64,000 bases of DNA from Prevotella dentasini JCM 15908 (GCF_000614065.1 NZ_BAKG01000003.1:62001-126000); one strand, 5' to 3'. Numbered from the stretch's first letter, positions 28,535-39,381 are shown. Translations and numbers: made by a program. The notes: generated by a model not told the origin, from the sequence alone.

Positions 28535-29442
28535 ATGGAAAAAGAGAATACTTATATGTCCTTACCTCTATTGCTGAATATTAGGAAGATCGTTGTACTG
28601 ATGGCGGTTATGCTGACTTTAACATCTTGCATGCGTGCGCAATCTCCTGACAAGGAGAATCGGCAGGAGGCGAAAAACAATGAGACAACCGCAGGGGCTG
28701 ACCCTCTGTCTGTTTTTCATTCATGTGGCTTGCCTGATGATGCCTACCCCGCAGCCTATCTTGGGCAGGACACCATTCCGTATGGCCAGTTGGAAGCATC
28801 CCGAAAGCAGGCCTATCTCCAGCAAAGCTGCCTTGCCAACGGCGTCCATGATTTTGGAACATTCTATTTCTTTGTTCAGCCTATTGCTGATTCCGAGGAT
28901 GAGACCTGTGACTTCTATAATATTTGGATGTATGATAAGTCGGCAAGGAAACTCAGTAAGATTTTCTCACACCATATAGGTGCATATACGGAGATGCAGG
29001 TTGATGAAGTGCATTGGAATTATGATATACAGACAGAAGACGAACCTTATATTACCCTAACAGGGTGAAGGGTGCAATTCATAAGAAAAAGGCAAGCCCT
29101 GTTGTCGTGATAGCAGGAAGGACTGTTCTTTATACTCCACATCCCGGTTTCTTAACCGTCATTATCAACCCTGTAACGAACAGGCATACTGTGCTAAAGG
29201 AGAAGTTTGTAGGCTTCATGGGTATGGACGACAAAAGCCTTCCCGCTGCGGAGCAAGAATTTGCAAGGAGGATGGTTCTGACAACTACGGTAAAGCTGTC
29301 GCATGAAGACCTTCCCGCACCCGAGGATGCTGATTTCGCTGTTAGGAACTTCATTCATCCTTCTCTGCACGCTTATTCTACAGATGGAGTCCGACTGGGG
29401 AGTATGGAGCTTCCGCACGAGGAGATAGATGTTGTAAGATAA
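28535..29442 (+). CDS. putative lipoprotein (two frames, probably one gene)
   Basis: The first frame gives MEKENTYMSLPLLLNIRKIVVLMAVMLTLTSC, a lipoprotein signal with lipobox LTSC, then about 145 residues ending PYITLTG at 29068. A second frame starts at 29065 and continues 125 residues to 29442 (VKGAIHKKKASPVVVIAGRTVLYTPHPGF...). The immediate continuation and lack of a second ribosome site suggest one gene of about 300 residues split by a one-base loss near 29060. I do not recognise the family. Start choice is uncertain (28508, 28535 or 28556). Confidence 0.55.
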
Positions 29443-29664
29443 AATGTCAAAAGACGGAAACTTATGTTAGGTGCAATCATTGGAGACATTGTTGCTGTGG
29501 CTTGCTGTTTTGGGGAATGATTCGGGAGGATGCAGGAGCCATCCGTAGTCGTAGGGACAGACACTTGTGTATTTGTTTTCAAGCAGACCATCAGGGAAAA
29601 TCTTCCTCCTTGATATAATAATCCTTTTCGCATGGCGTTTTATAAGAAAACAACATTATAAATT

Positions 29665-30366
29665 ATGAAGCGTCTTATTGCTATTTTTTCCGTATTGACA
29701 GCTGTATTGGGTGCAAGCGCACAGGCAGAGTTGGGAACATGGTCGGTTGTTCCGCATATCGGGGCATCGGTTTCGACATTGACTCCTGATGGAATCTTTA
29801 TAGGCGGCTCAAGCAGCGATAACCCTATGTCAAGCAAATATGCCTCGGGATTCTCCGGGGGCGCGGATGTTGTCTATCAGATGACCGTCGGGTCGGCCTT
29901 GTCTGCCGGTGTCGCCTATTCGCGGTTGGGCTGCGGATATGAGGATGCTATGGTTATGACGGATGCCAACAAGGGTACTGTCTTCCACGACACCTACATC
30001 AGCTTGGACTATATTGAGATACCCATCATGGAGAATATTTATCTTGCGAAAGGCTTTGCCATCAAGGCGGGTGTCCTGCCCCGTTTCCTGATTGGCGCAA
30101 AAATGCACAGTGAGAATCAGGACTTCACCATTGACACCGATACCGGGGCACGAACGTACGGGCAAAACGATGCGTGGGAGACGACGGGTACACATTCTCT
30201 GAGGAAGTTTGACATTGCAATCCCGTTGGGCATCAGCTACGAGTATCAGCACGTGGTTTTGGATGCACGCTATAATGTCGGCCTGACCAAGATATATAAA
30301 TATGGTTTTGGCTCGTCTAAGAACCGTTCTTTTTTGTTCACCCTTGGCTATAAGTTCGATTTGTAA
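29665..30366 (+). CDS. outer-membrane beta-barrel protein
   Basis: A 233-residue exported protein. The signal peptide MKRLIAIFSVLTAVLGASAQ ends with a clear ASA-Q cleavage site. The mature part has alternating hydrophobic strands with Gly and aromatic residues and ends FLFTLGYKFDL, with a terminal hydrophobic-charged strand typical of outer-membrane barrels inserted by BamA. It resembles the porin/PorT-like family of small Bacteroidetes barrels. The function is unknown. It is flanked by repeat copy D downstream. Confidence 0.82.
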   Translation: MKRLIAIFSVLTAVLGASAQAELGTWSVVPHIGASVSTLTPDGIFIGGSSSDNPMSSKYASGFSGGADVVYQMTVGSALSAGVAYSRLGCGYEDAMVMTDANKGTVFHDTYISLDYIEIPIMENIYLAKGFAIKAGVLPRFLIGAKMHSENQDFTIDTDTGARTYGQNDAWETTGTHSLRKFDIAIPLGISYEYQHVVLDARYNVGLTKIYKYGFGSSKNRSFLFTLGYKFDL

Positions 30367-30759
30367 CGGTCGGTAGGTGTGCTTTTCTGTTCTAACGAAT
30401 TTGCTCCCCCTTGTCTCCGATTGTAAATAAAATTCGCATTGACGGAAGGGGAGGGGCAAGATGATAAGGTCAGAGTGATGTTTTCATGCTGCGAAAGTGT
30501 TGTTTTCGCATCCTCAAAATGCCACTTCCGCAATGTGGAAGTGGCATTTTGAATGGATTGAAAAGTAATGTCTTGTGAGCCAAGGTGTTAGCTGACTGTG
30601 GCGGATGGTGTACTATCGTCGGGCAGAAGTGTTTCGGAATTTGTTTAGTAAATATTTATTACGGTACAGACCGTGTCCTGTCCGCTTGTTAGGCGGATGG
30701 CTTTGCTATAGGCTTAGACTTATATATCGCTGTCAAAACGAACGAAATTATATGGCAAG
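30367..30759. other. intergenic region holding repeat copy D
   Basis: Nothing gene-like is visible. It contains the palindromic repeat at 30491-30550 and a T/A-rich stretch before the next gene. Confidence 0.5.
30491..30550. repeat. intergenic palindromic repeat, copy D
   Basis: GCGAAAGTGTTGTTTTCGCA is followed by AAAATGCCACTTCC and then GGAAGTGGCATTTT, so an outer unit and an inner inverted pair. It is more diverged than copies A and B but has the same GAAAGTG..TTTTCGC plan and length. Confidence 0.55.
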
Positions 30760-31407
30760 ATGAAGAAGTTGATATTTTTATCGTGTGTTGTCCTGTTGGT
30801 GCTGACGGCTTGCAGGACGGGGGAGGATGTCTCCTTCACGGTAGCGGAAAACTATTTCTGCAACGGCGAAACACCGACTCCTGCCAGTGAGAAAATCACT
30901 TCGCAGCAAGAGTTCGACCGCCATTTTGGCATGGCGGCTTTCATGGGAAAAGGTGGCGGGACCACACGGATAGATTTCTCCAAGCAGTTCGCCATCGTGA
31001 AGGTACTCCCCGAGACATTCCGCTCTACGGAGATAAGGCTCTTGTCAATGAAGAAAAAGGGCAGCAATACTTTGGCCCTGACTTATCAAATCTGTCAGGA
31101 CGACGCACAGAAATATATCACCCGGCCTTTTTTAATCGTACTCGTGAATAATCGGTACAAAGACTTCGATATAGAGGAGCATGTACCGAATAACCGGCCA
31201 TGCGAATGTCGGTGGCTGGGCGAGATGGTTTGTTGTCCTTCCCCGTCTCTTATTGGGGATAGTTCAGGTTCTCTTCCCGTATATTGTCCAGCACTTCCGC
31301 AAGAAACTTTCGTGCTTCCCACTTTGCCATGGGCAGGTCTTGCAGCAGGTAGTTGCCGCAGTCGCGTGGTGCCGCGCCGGGAATGTCGCCCTTATAGTCG
31401 GCAATGA
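30760..31407 (+). CDS. putative lipoprotein, C-terminus uncertain
   Basis: Starts [26 protein letters not shown] with a lipobox LTAC (Cys18). The next 130 residues look like a real small domain ([60 protein letters not shown]). After about residue 145 the frame runs through the 3' end of luxS on the other strand and reads like noise ([24 protein letters not shown]). The true end is probably near 31190-31240, possibly hidden by another frameshift. The family is not recognised. Confidence 0.6.
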   Translation: MKKLIFLSCVVLLVLTACRTGEDVSFTVAENYFCNGETPTPASEKITSQQEFDRHFGMAAFMGKGGGTTRIDFSKQFAIVKVLPETFRSTEIRLLSMKKKGSNTLALTYQICQDDAQKYITRPFLIVLVNNRYKDFDIEEHVPNNRPCECRWLGEMVCCPSPSLIGDSSGSLPVYCPALPQETFVLPTLPWAGLAAGSCRSRVVPRRECRPYSRQ

Positions 31408-31729
31408 AGCGGAATGTACGGCGCATCAATTCTACGATGTCCTTCGATTCATAGTCGCCACGCAGCAGAAGGTAGTTGCCCGTCAGGCATCCCATCGGCC
31501 CCCAGTAGACGATGCGGTCTTTCCATTCCGGGTCGTTGCGCAGGTAGGTGGCGGCAAGATGCTCGATGGTATGAAGCGCACCTACGTGCAGGGCCGGCTC
31601 GCGGTTGGGTTCTTTCATTCGTATGTCGAATGTCGTTACGGTCTCATTGCCGACCGCATCCTTGCGGCTGACATAGATGCCACGGAGTAACAGCTCGTGG
31701 TTGATGGTGAAGGAGGGGATTTTATCCAT
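31250..31729 (-). CDS. luxS: S-ribosylhomocysteine lyase
   Basis: LuxS splits S-ribosylhomocysteine into homocysteine and DPD, the precursor of autoinducer-2. The metal site H53-T-I-E-H57 and C124 (PRDCGNY) are present, and the catalytic Cys is C81 in [11 protein letters not shown]. The 159-residue length is typical. It lies 60 bases after mtnN on the same strand, so two consecutive steps of the activated methyl cycle are encoded together. The gene is intact. Confidence 0.96.
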   Translation of the reverse strand: MDKIPSFTINHELLLRGIYVSRKDAVGNETVTTFDIRMKEPNREPALHVGALHTIEHLAATYLRNDPEWKDRIVYWGPMGCLTGNYLLLRGDYESKDIVELMRRTFRFIADYKGDIPGAAPRDCGNYLLQDLPMAKWEARKFLAEVLDNIREENLNYPQ

Positions 31730-31789
31730 AGTCTTGAATGTTGAAGTTTGGATTAGGAGTTTATTGCTGACGCAATTATGAGTGATACA

Positions 31790-32496
31790 TCATGAATTGG
31801 GAATTGCCTCAATAAAGTGCTTTGTTACCTCAAAACTGCCCTCGGCAATCCGGCTCCAGAAGTCAAAGTACTGGCTGGCATTGCTGTCTTTGAGGGGCAC
31901 GTCGCTGATGACGCGGAACGAAACGAAGGGAACGTCGTAGATATGGCATACCTGTGCGATGGAGCAGCTCTCCATATCAACGGCCGTGGCCGTGGGGAAG
32001 CGGTTGAGGATGGACTGCATTTTCTCGCGGCTGTTCACGAACCATTCACCGCTGACGGTCAGTCCGGCACGCACGGTGGTCTTTCCCTCCCATTGCAGGT
32101 CGTTCAGCGACAGTGCCTTGTCAATGTATTCCTGCTGCGTCCTGAACCGGGCCGCATGCCGATAATCTGTCCGAACTCCACCTCGTCGCCACAATAGGCA
32201 TCGTGGTAGACACATTCCGAGGCGACAACTACGTCGAGCACGTTGAGCGATGTGTCGGCACCACCGGCGCAGCCACTTGATACTATCAGGTCGGGATGGT
32301 AGTTGCTGATAAGCTCAACGGCTCCTACAGCGGAATTTACCTTGCCGATGCCGCACTTCTGTAGTACTACCTCCTTGCCTCCGACCTCTCCTACAACGAA
32401 GTCTTTATGATGATGGCGTTCCGTTGTCGCCTTGTCAAGAATGGATTTGAGCTGGGCAAACTCCTTGTCCATTGCTACTATAATTCCTATTTTCAT
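31790..32496 (-). CDS. mtnN: 5'-methylthioadenosine/S-adenosylhomocysteine nucleosidase (frameshifted as sequenced)
   Basis: MtnN removes adenine from SAH and MTA, giving the substrate for LuxS. The first half (MKIGIIVAMDKEFAQLKSIL, GIGKVNSAVGAVELI, SSGCAGGADTSLNVLDVVVASE) runs into a wrong frame after QIIGM. The second half (ARFRTQQEYIDKALSLND, AVDMESCSIAQVCHIYDVPFVSFRVISD) continues in the next. The catalytic Glu is in VDMES and the Asp in VISDV. The break is at about 32153, beside GGCC: restoring one base after ATGC gives GMPARFRTQQ or GMRARFRTQQ. A -7-like TATCTTTG lies at 32508-32501 on the minus strand. Confidence 0.92.
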
Positions 32497-32594
32497 AGTG
32501 CAAAGATACGAAAAAGTTGACGGACGGGGCTGTAACTAACGAGTTTTTTGTATCTTTGCAAGCATCTTATCAAATAACAAACAGACAAGAATAT

Positions 32595-35093
32595 ATGAAT
32601 ACTTTGAAGAAGTGGCTGCCTGATGTGCTCGTTGTAGTGCTTTTTGCAGCAATCTCCTTTGCCTATTTCTTCGTGCCCGTAACGCAGGGAAAGATTCTCT
32701 TCCAGCACGATGCGGCTGCCAGTGTTGGCTTGGGCAAGGAACTGAAAGACTATCAGGAGGCAACGGGCGAGACTTCCCGTTGGACCAATGCCGTCTTCGG
32801 CGGTATGCCGACCTATCAGCTCGCCCCGTCGTATAGCTCTACCGACGGTCTGTCGCAGGTGATGAGTGCCTACCACCTGTGGCTTCCCGACTATGTGTGG
32901 TTCCTCTTTGCCTATCTTCTGGGCTTCTACATCCTGCTCCGTGCCTTCGATTTCCGCCAGTCGTTGGCCGCATTGGGCAGTATCCTCTGGGCGTTCTCTT
33001 CCTATTTCCTCATCATTATTGCTGCCGGACACCTCTGGAAGGTGATGGCGTTGGCCTATCTGCCCCCGATGATAGCCGGTATCGTGCTCGCGTATCGCGG
33101 GAAATATCTTTCCGGCTTTATCGTTACGGCTCTCTTCACGGCGTTTGAGGTGAAGGCGAACCATGTGCAGATGACTTACTACTATCTGTTCATAGTTCTT
33201 TTCATGGTCATTGCCTACCTTGTGAAGGCCATTCGGGAGAAACAGCTCTCCGGATTCCTCAAGGCATCGGCACATTGGCCGTCGCGGCAGCCATAGGAAT
33301 AGCCATTAACATCTCGAATCTGTACCATACGTGGGAGTATCAGAAGGAGAGCATGCGCGGAAAGAGCGAGCTGACGAAGGCGAATAGTGCCAACCAGACC
33401 AGTTCCGGGCTTGACCGCGACTACATTACGCAGTGGAGCTACGGCATAGACGAAACCATGACGCTCCTCGTACCCGATGCCAAGGGTGGTGCAAGTGTAC
33501 CATTGAGTCAGAACGAGCATGCTATGGCAAAGGCCGACGGACAGATTCAGTCTATGCTGCCGCAGATTTACGATGCCTTCCCACAGTATTTCGGCACACA
33601 GCCCGGTACGAGCGGCCCTGTCTATGTGGGTGCGTTTGTCATCTTCCTCTTCGTTCTCAGCCTCTTCCTCGTCAGAGGCCCCATGAAATGGGCACTGCTC
33701 GGAGCTACCGTCCTTTCCGTCCTGTTGGCTTGGGGTAAGAACTTCATGGGCTTCACCGACTTCTTTCTCGACTACATACCGATGTATGCCAAGTTCCGAA
33801 CGGTGGCGAGCATCCTCGTCATAGCCGAGTTCACCATACCGCTTTTGGCCGCCTTGGCCCTGAAACGCATTGTGGATGAGCCCGATGTGCTCCGTAAGAA
33901 CATGAAATTTGTCTACATCAGCCTTGCCCTGACGGCAGGTGTGGCTGCCCTGATAGCCCTGATGCCGGGCATGATGGTCCGTTTGTCAATGCGCAGGAAA
34001 CGCAGATGATAGCCGGTATTCAGGGAATGGACTCGTCAACTCAGAGCATGATTCTCGCCAACATCGCCTCGATGCGCGAGGCCATGGTCAGCGCGGACGC
34101 TTGGCGTTCGGTGGCCATTATCCTTATAGGCTTTGCAGCCTGATTCTTTACAGGTACGGGAAGCTCCGTGCCAACTATATGATAGTGGTGCTGGCCGTGC
34201 TTTGTCTGGTTGACCTGTGGCAGGTGGACAAGCGTTATCTCAACGACGGCATGTTTGTGCCGAAGAGCGAGCGCGAAATGCCGCAGCAGGCGACGGCTGC
34301 TGACAGCCAGATTTTGAACGATAAGAGCCTCGGCTATCGTGTGCTGAACTTCTCTACGAGTACCTTCAACGACAATACTACCTCCTACTTCCATAAGAGT
34401 ATCGGTGGCTATCACCCTGCAAAGCTCCGCCGCTATCAGGAGATGATAGACAAGTATATCGCTCCCGAGATGCAGGCTGCCATGCGCGAGATTTCCGCCA
34501 AGGGAGGAAACATGGCCGAGATTCAGGGATACAAGACCTTCCCTGTACTGAATATGCTCAACGCCAAGTACTTTATCCTCCCGATGCAGGACGGCACTAC
34601 AGTACCATTGACGAACATTCACGCACAGGGCAACGGATGGTTTGTGGACAAGATTGACTATGTGGCCGATGCCAATGCGGAATATGCCGGTGTAGGCAGG
34701 ATAGACGTGCGCCATGAGGCAGTCGCTGACCAACGCTTTAAGAGCGTGCTCGGAGGGGCAAGGGCGAACGATTCCACTGCCACCGTGAAGCTCGAAAGCT
34801 ATGCCCCGAACCATTTGGAGTACGCCGTCGGCTCGAAGAACGGCGGCATCGTGGCCTTCTCCGAAATCTATTATCCCGGATGGACGGCAACGGTAGACGG
34901 AAATCCTGTGGTGATAGGGCGTGTCAACTACATTCTCCGCGCGCTCAACGTGAAGGCAGGACAGCACAAGGTGGTGCTTGACTTCCATCCGTCGAGTGTC
35001 CAGACGACCGAGACCATCGCCTACATAGCCATCGTCATCTTGCTGTTGTCTATCATCGGTGCTGGCTATCTGGAGTGGAAGCGACGCAAGTAG
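32595..35093 (+). CDS. YfhO-like multi-pass membrane protein (three frameshifts as sequenced)
   Basis: A large integral membrane protein of the YfhO family, thought to be glycosyltransferase-like proteins acting on cell-envelope glycans. Many hydrophobic segments are visible (LVVVLFAAISFAYFFVPV, YVWFLFAYLLGFYILL, VGAFVIFLFVLSLFLV). A luminal beta-rich tail near the end (GGIVAFSEIYYPGWTATVDG) is typical of the family, followed by a last membrane helix. It breaks at about 33271 (TCGGCACATTGG from TCGGCCACATTGG), 33970 (GGGCATG, probably GGGCCATG) and 34139 (GCAGCCTG, one base lost). Restored length is about 833 residues. A TATCTTTG box at 32551-32558 precedes it. Confidence 0.85.
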
Positions 35094-35110
35094 AGCCTTG
35101 AAATATCAAG

Positions 35111-35147
35111 AGAGAAAGGGGCGCAAGGGGCTTGTGTCCCTTTCTCT
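35111..35147 (+). terminator. hairpin after the YfhO-like gene
   Basis: AGAGAAAGGG pairs with CCCTTTCTCT across a loop rich in G, 18 bases past the stop. Only a short T tract follows. Confidence 0.55.
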
Positions 35148-35564
35148 GTTATAGGGAGGAATGTTCCCGTTTGCAGAAAATGTTTTTCCGCAGCATTGTG
35201 CTGTCCGCAATGGCGGTGCATCGGACGGGATTTTTCTTGTCCATTGTCACGGGATAGGAATGTGTGATGGCCTTCTGCTAATATGTATATGGCAGTCTCC
35301 TATGTACGGGAGTACCATGACAGTTAGGCCGGGATAGCAGGCGAAGCCCACGATATAGTCGGGCTGCCGTTGCGAGTAAGCCATAAAGGCAAAGCGAAAG
35401 TGCCGTTTTCGCAGCGCGAAAACGGCACTTTGACCATGCGAAAGCGGTACTTTCGTTTTTCCATTTGTATGAGGTTGAGAGACAGGTTGTTACCTCCCGG
35501 TCTTTCCGTCGGTATCTGTCTTGCATCGAAGATGGTCTTGCCGTGGGGCAAAGGCGGAATAGTC
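35148..35564. other. intergenic region between convergent genes, with repeat copy B
   Basis: No gene is visible. The region separates the YfhO-like gene from the nitroreductase gene, which points towards it. It contains repeat copy B at 35393-35455. Confidence 0.5.
35393..35455. repeat. intergenic palindromic repeat, copy B
   Basis: GCGAAAGTGCCGTTTTCGC is followed by GCGAAAACGGCACTTTG and then CCATGCGAAAGCGGTACTTTCG. This is the most complete copy: an inverted pair plus a third, slightly changed unit, exactly as in copy A. Confidence 0.75.
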
Positions 35565-36305
35565 CTATTTCAGGAAACCCTGCCGTTTCAGTGCTTCAAG
35601 CAGCCCTTCAGATATCGCCTCGTTGTCTTTTTTAGTATATCGGAGGTCGGTGAAGACCTGCGCAAGCGTCTCCTTGTTGTTGATTTCCACAAAATGGCGG
35701 TTCTTCTCAAGCTGTTCCTTGGGCGAATAGTATTCGTCAATGAGCTGAGGCGTATAGTCCCGATAAGTCTCTTCGTGGACAATGCTTTCCAAGGGCAGCC
35801 GGTCGGTGAGTGCAGGCTGCTCGTCGGGCCATCCAAGGGTAATCGTCGCTACGGGCATGACGAGGCGTGGCAGGCGGAAAGCATCGATGAGAGCCTGCGG
35901 CTGATAGATGGTCGTTCCGAGGAAGCAAGTGCCGAGACCTTCCGCCTCGGCAAGATTGCAGAATGTCTGGCAGTAGAGCAAGGCATCGGTAGCCGCATTG
36001 AGAAACGACAGAAAGTTGTCGTAGCCCGGGGTTGCTTTCCGGTTCTCGGCCCAGACGGTGGTACGGCGGAAGTCGGCACAGAAGGTCAGCACGACGGGCG
36101 CGCCCGCAACCATGGGTTGGTTGAAGTGTGCCGGTGCTATTTTTCGTTTCATTTCCTTGTCGCGTGTAACGATGACGGAGTAGAGCTGTAGGTTGCCCAT
36201 GGTCGGGGTTCGCTCGGATTCGCTCAACAATCTCTTCAAGAGCGTGTTTGAAACTTCTTTCTCAGAGTACTTTCTGATGGTCCGTCGTGTATTGATAGTG
36301 TTCAT
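35565..36305 (-). CDS. nitroreductase family protein
   Basis: A 246-residue FMN-dependent oxidoreductase. The start MNTINTRRTIRKYSEKEV at 36305 is the usual nitroreductase N-terminus (TRRTIRKY binds FMN phosphate); longer frames upstream are shadows of nrdJ. Conserved parts are SERTPTMGNLQLYSVIVTRD, GAPVVLTFCADFRRTTVWAENR and AEAEGLGTCFLGT. The C-terminal 60 residues are a helical extension. Substrates cannot be told from sequence. It is divergent from nrdJ across 93 bases holding a long palindrome that covers both promoters. Confidence 0.88.
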   Translation of the reverse strand: MNTINTRRTIRKYSEKEVSNTLLKRLLSESERTPTMGNLQLYSVIVTRDKEMKRKIAPAHFNQPMVAGAPVVLTFCADFRRTTVWAENRKATPGYDNFLSFLNAATDALLYCQTFCNLAEAEGLGTCFLGTTIYQPQALIDAFRLPRLVMPVATITLGWPDEQPALTDRLPLESIVHEETYRDYTPQLIDEYYSPKEQLEKNRHFVEINNKETLAQVFTDLRYTKKDNEAISEGLLEALKRQGFLK

Positions 36306-36327
36306 TTTTAGAAATTTTATTGCTACA

Positions 36328-36371
36328 AAGTTACGTAATTGTTTCCGATTTCGGAAAACAATTCGTAACTT
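36328..36371. promoter_or_regulatory. palindrome covering the divergent nitroreductase/nrdJ promoters
   Basis: Left arm AAGTTACGTAATTGTTTCCG (36328-36347) and right arm CGGAAAACAATTCGTAACTT (36352-36371) are near-complete inverted repeats. Each arm contains a -7-like box: TAACTTTG on the minus strand (36333-36326) towards the nitroreductase gene, and TAACTTCG on the plus strand (36366-36373) towards nrdJ. A dimeric regulator bound here could close both promoters. The identity of the regulator is unknown. Confidence 0.6.
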
Positions 36372-36398
36372 CGCACTCACAAAAATTACTAAACGAAC

Positions 36399-38996
36399 AT
36401 GGAAGAAAGTCAGACTTTTTCGTCTGAAGAGGCCTACAGGGCGTCTTTGGAATACTTTGGCGGCGACGAATTGGCAGCCAGAGTTTGGGTCAATAAATAT
36501 GCAATGAAGGACAGCTTCGGCAATATCTACGAGCAATCGCCCGCAGATATGCACTGGCGCATTGCCAACGAGATAGCAAGGATAGAGCGTAAGTATCCCA
36601 ACCCGTTGAGTGCGCAGCAGGTGTTCGACCTTCTCGACCATTTCCGCTACGTTATTCCTGCAGGCAGTCCCATGACGGGAATCGGCAACAATCATCAGGT
36701 TGCGTCGCTGTCCAACTGCTTTGTCATCGGCTTGGACGGTGATGCCGACTCGTATGGTGCCATTATGCGCATCGACGAGGAGCAGGTTCAGCTGATGAAA
36801 CGGCGTGGCGGAGTAGGGCATGACCTCAGCCACATCCGTCCGAAAGGGTCGCCGGTCAACAACTCTGCACTCACCTCGACGGGGCTTGTGCCCTTTATGG
36901 AGCGTTACTCTAATAGTACGCGCGAGGTGGCACAGGACGGACGGCGGGGCGCGCTGATGCTCTCTGTCAGTATCAAACATCCCGATTCGGAGGCCTTTAT
37001 CGATGCAAAGATGGAGGAGGGAAAGGTTACCGGTGCCAACGTCTCGGTGAAGATAACCGACGAGTTTATGGAAGCAGCCATCGGCGACAAGCCCTATCGG
37101 CAGACCTTCCCGACCAACTCGGACAACCCCGAGTTCAGCAAGGAAATATCGGCAGCCAAGCTCTGGGAAAAGATTGTTCACAATGCGTGGAAGAGTGCAG
37201 AGCCGGGCGTGCTCTTCTGGGACACTATCATACGCGAGAGCATCCCCGACTGCTATGCCGACTTGGGATTCCAGACCGTCTCTACCAACTTGCGGTGAGA
37301 TACCGCTTTGCTCTTATGACAGCTGCCGCCTGCTTTCCGTCAACCTTTATTCGTATGTGGTCAATCCGTTTACGAAGGATGCCCGTTTCGATTTCGAAAA
37401 GTTCACACAGCATGTTGTCCTTGCGCAGAGGCTGATGGACGACATTGTCGACCTCGAAATGGAGAAGATAGACCTCATCATGGCTAAAATCAAGAGCGAC
37501 CCGCAGACTTCTGAGGTCAAGGATGCGGAATATCACCTTTGGGAAAAGATACGGCGCAAGAGCGGAATGGGACGCCGTACAGGAGTCGGCATCACTGCCG
37601 AGGGCGACATGATAGCCGCTATGGGACTCTGTTATGGAACACAGGAGGCAACCGACTTCTCGGTCAGCGTGCACAAGGCCTTGGCCCTCAATGCCTACCG
37701 TTCGTCGGTTACGATGGCGAAAGAGCGTGGGGCATTTGAGGTTTACGACGCAGAGCGCGAACAAAACAATCCGTTTGTCAACCGCATCAGGGAGGCCGAC
37801 CCTCAGCTCTATGAGGATATGGTGAGGTACGGACGCCGGAATATCGCCTGCCTGACAATAGCCCCGACGGGTACAACCTCGCTGATGACACAGACCACAT
37901 CGGGCATTGAGCCAGTATTCATGCCTGTCTACAAGCGTCGGCGCAAGGTGAATCCGAACGATAAGGACGTGCATGTGGACTTTGTCGACGAGGTGGGCGA
38001 TGCCTTTGAGGAGTATATTGTCTATCACCGCAAGTTCTTGGAGTGGATGAAGATTAACGGCATTGATACGACCAAGAAGTATTCGCAGGCGGAAATCGAC
38101 GATTTGGTCAAGCGTTCACCTTATTATAAAGCCACAGCCAACGACGTTGACTGGCTGATGAAGGTGCGCATGCAAGGAGCCATACAGAAATGGGTAGACC
38201 ATTCCATCTCCGTGACGGTCAATCTGCCGAACAATGTCGATGAGGCTTTGGTCAACAAACTCTATGTCGAGGCTTGGCGGAGTGGTTGCAAGGGCTGTAC
38301 CATCTATCGTGATGGCAGCCGTTCGGGTGTGATGATTTCGGTCTCGAAGAAAGATAAGAAGAAGGAAGGCAAGCAAGACGAGGAGAAGGAGAAAGACCTC
38401 TCTTCTGCCGAGGAGAAGCACGAGCACCTATGCTGCATACGCCTCACGTGGTGGAGGTGCGTCCGAAGGAACTTGACTGCGACGTGGTGCGTTTCCAGAA
38501 CAACAAGGACAAGTGGGTGGCGTTCGTCGGGCTGCTCGATGGCTATCCCTACGAGATATTTACGGGTCTTCAGGACGACGAGGAGGGCATTGCTCTTCCG
38601 AAGAGCGTTACGAAGGGAAAGATTATCAAGAACTCCAATCCCGACGGCTCCCACCGCTACGACTTCCAGTTCGAGAACAAGCGCGGATATAAAACCACCG
38701 TCGAAGGGTTGTCCGAGAAGTTCAATCCTGAGTATTGGAACTATGCAAAGCTCATTTCCGGAGTGCTGCGCTACCGTATGCCTATCGACCATGTCATTAA
38801 GCTCGTCGGTTCGCTGCAGCTGAAGACCGAGAGCATCAACACATGGAAGAATGGTGTAGAGCGTGCGCTGAAGAAGTATGTAACCGACGGCACGAAGGCA
38901 AGCGGGCAGACCTGTCCTGTCTGTGGGCAGGAGACGCTTGTCTATCAGGAGGGATGCCTTATCTGTACCAACTGCGGTGCATCGAGATGTGGATAG
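36399..38996 (+). CDS. nrdJ: adenosylcobalamin-dependent ribonucleotide reductase, class II (two frameshifts as sequenced)
   Basis: NrdJ reduces ribonucleotides to deoxyribonucleotides using coenzyme B12, independent of oxygen. Conserved pieces are RRGGVGHDLSHIRPKGSPVNN, STN(PCGEIPLCSYDSCRLLSVNL) with an active-site Cys, and APTGTTSLMTQTTSGIEPVF. Near the end there is a charged linker (DKKKEGKQDEEKEKD) and a C-terminal zinc-ribbon with two CxxC (CPVCG..CTNCG) that carries the redox cysteines. Breaks are at 37289 (AACTTGCGG, which needs AACCCTTGCGG) and at about 38428 (CACCTATG, probably one base lost). Restored length is about 866 residues. The start follows a purine stretch. Confidence 0.92.
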
Positions 38997-38997
38997 T

Positions 38998-39381
38998 ATG
39001 CGGGTGATGTCAAGCTGTATTCATCTGAAGGGACTGCGCTTCCACGCCTTTATCGGTGTGGGAGAGCAGGAACAGAAGGTTGGCAACGAATACGTTGTTG
39101 ACCTTCGCCTGCGATACCCCTTTGCGCGTGCGATGGAGTCGGACGACGTTGCCGACACGCTGAACTATGCCGAGGTGTTTGCCGTTGTCAAGGCAGTGAT
39201 GGCACAGCCCTGCCGTCTCTTGGAGCACGCGGCAGGCAATCTGGCGCGGAGGCTGGAGGAATCGTTTCCGGAAATCTCTGCTTTGGATATTGAGTTGACC
39301 AAGCTCAATCCGCCGATGGGCGCAGACTGTACGGGCGCAAGTGTGGAATTACATTTAATAAATGATAAAACCAAGGAGTAG
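38998..39381 (+). CDS. folB: dihydroneopterin aldolase
   Basis: FolB cleaves dihydroneopterin to hydroxymethyl-dihydropterin in folate synthesis. The protein has the compact tunnelling-fold sequence: LKGLRFHAFIGVGEQEQKVGNEYVVDLRLRY, DDVADTLNYAEVFAVV with the family DTLNY, and RLLEHAAGNLARRL with the catalytic Glu region. Its C-terminus carries LTKLNPPMGADCTGASVELHL, matching KPxxP..... of the family. The start MRVMSSC is one base after the nrdJ stop; an alternative is 39007. Length about 127 residues, as expected. Confidence 0.92.
   Translation: MRVMSSCIHLKGLRFHAFIGVGEQEQKVGNEYVVDLRLRYPFARAMESDDVADTLNYAEVFAVVKAVMAQPCRLLEHAAGNLARRLEESFPEISALDIELTKLNPPMGADCTGASVELHLINDKTKE

Noticed and set aside
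35565-37181. 538-codon minus-strand frame as one long protein
   Set aside because: Its first 292 codons are antisense to nrdJ; the real nitroreductase starts at 36305 with the family N-terminus.
36399-38996. nrdJ as a decaying pseudogene
   Set aside because: Only two small indels occur, all catalytic and zinc-ribbon motifs are intact, and the same error contexts occur in essential genes of the window.
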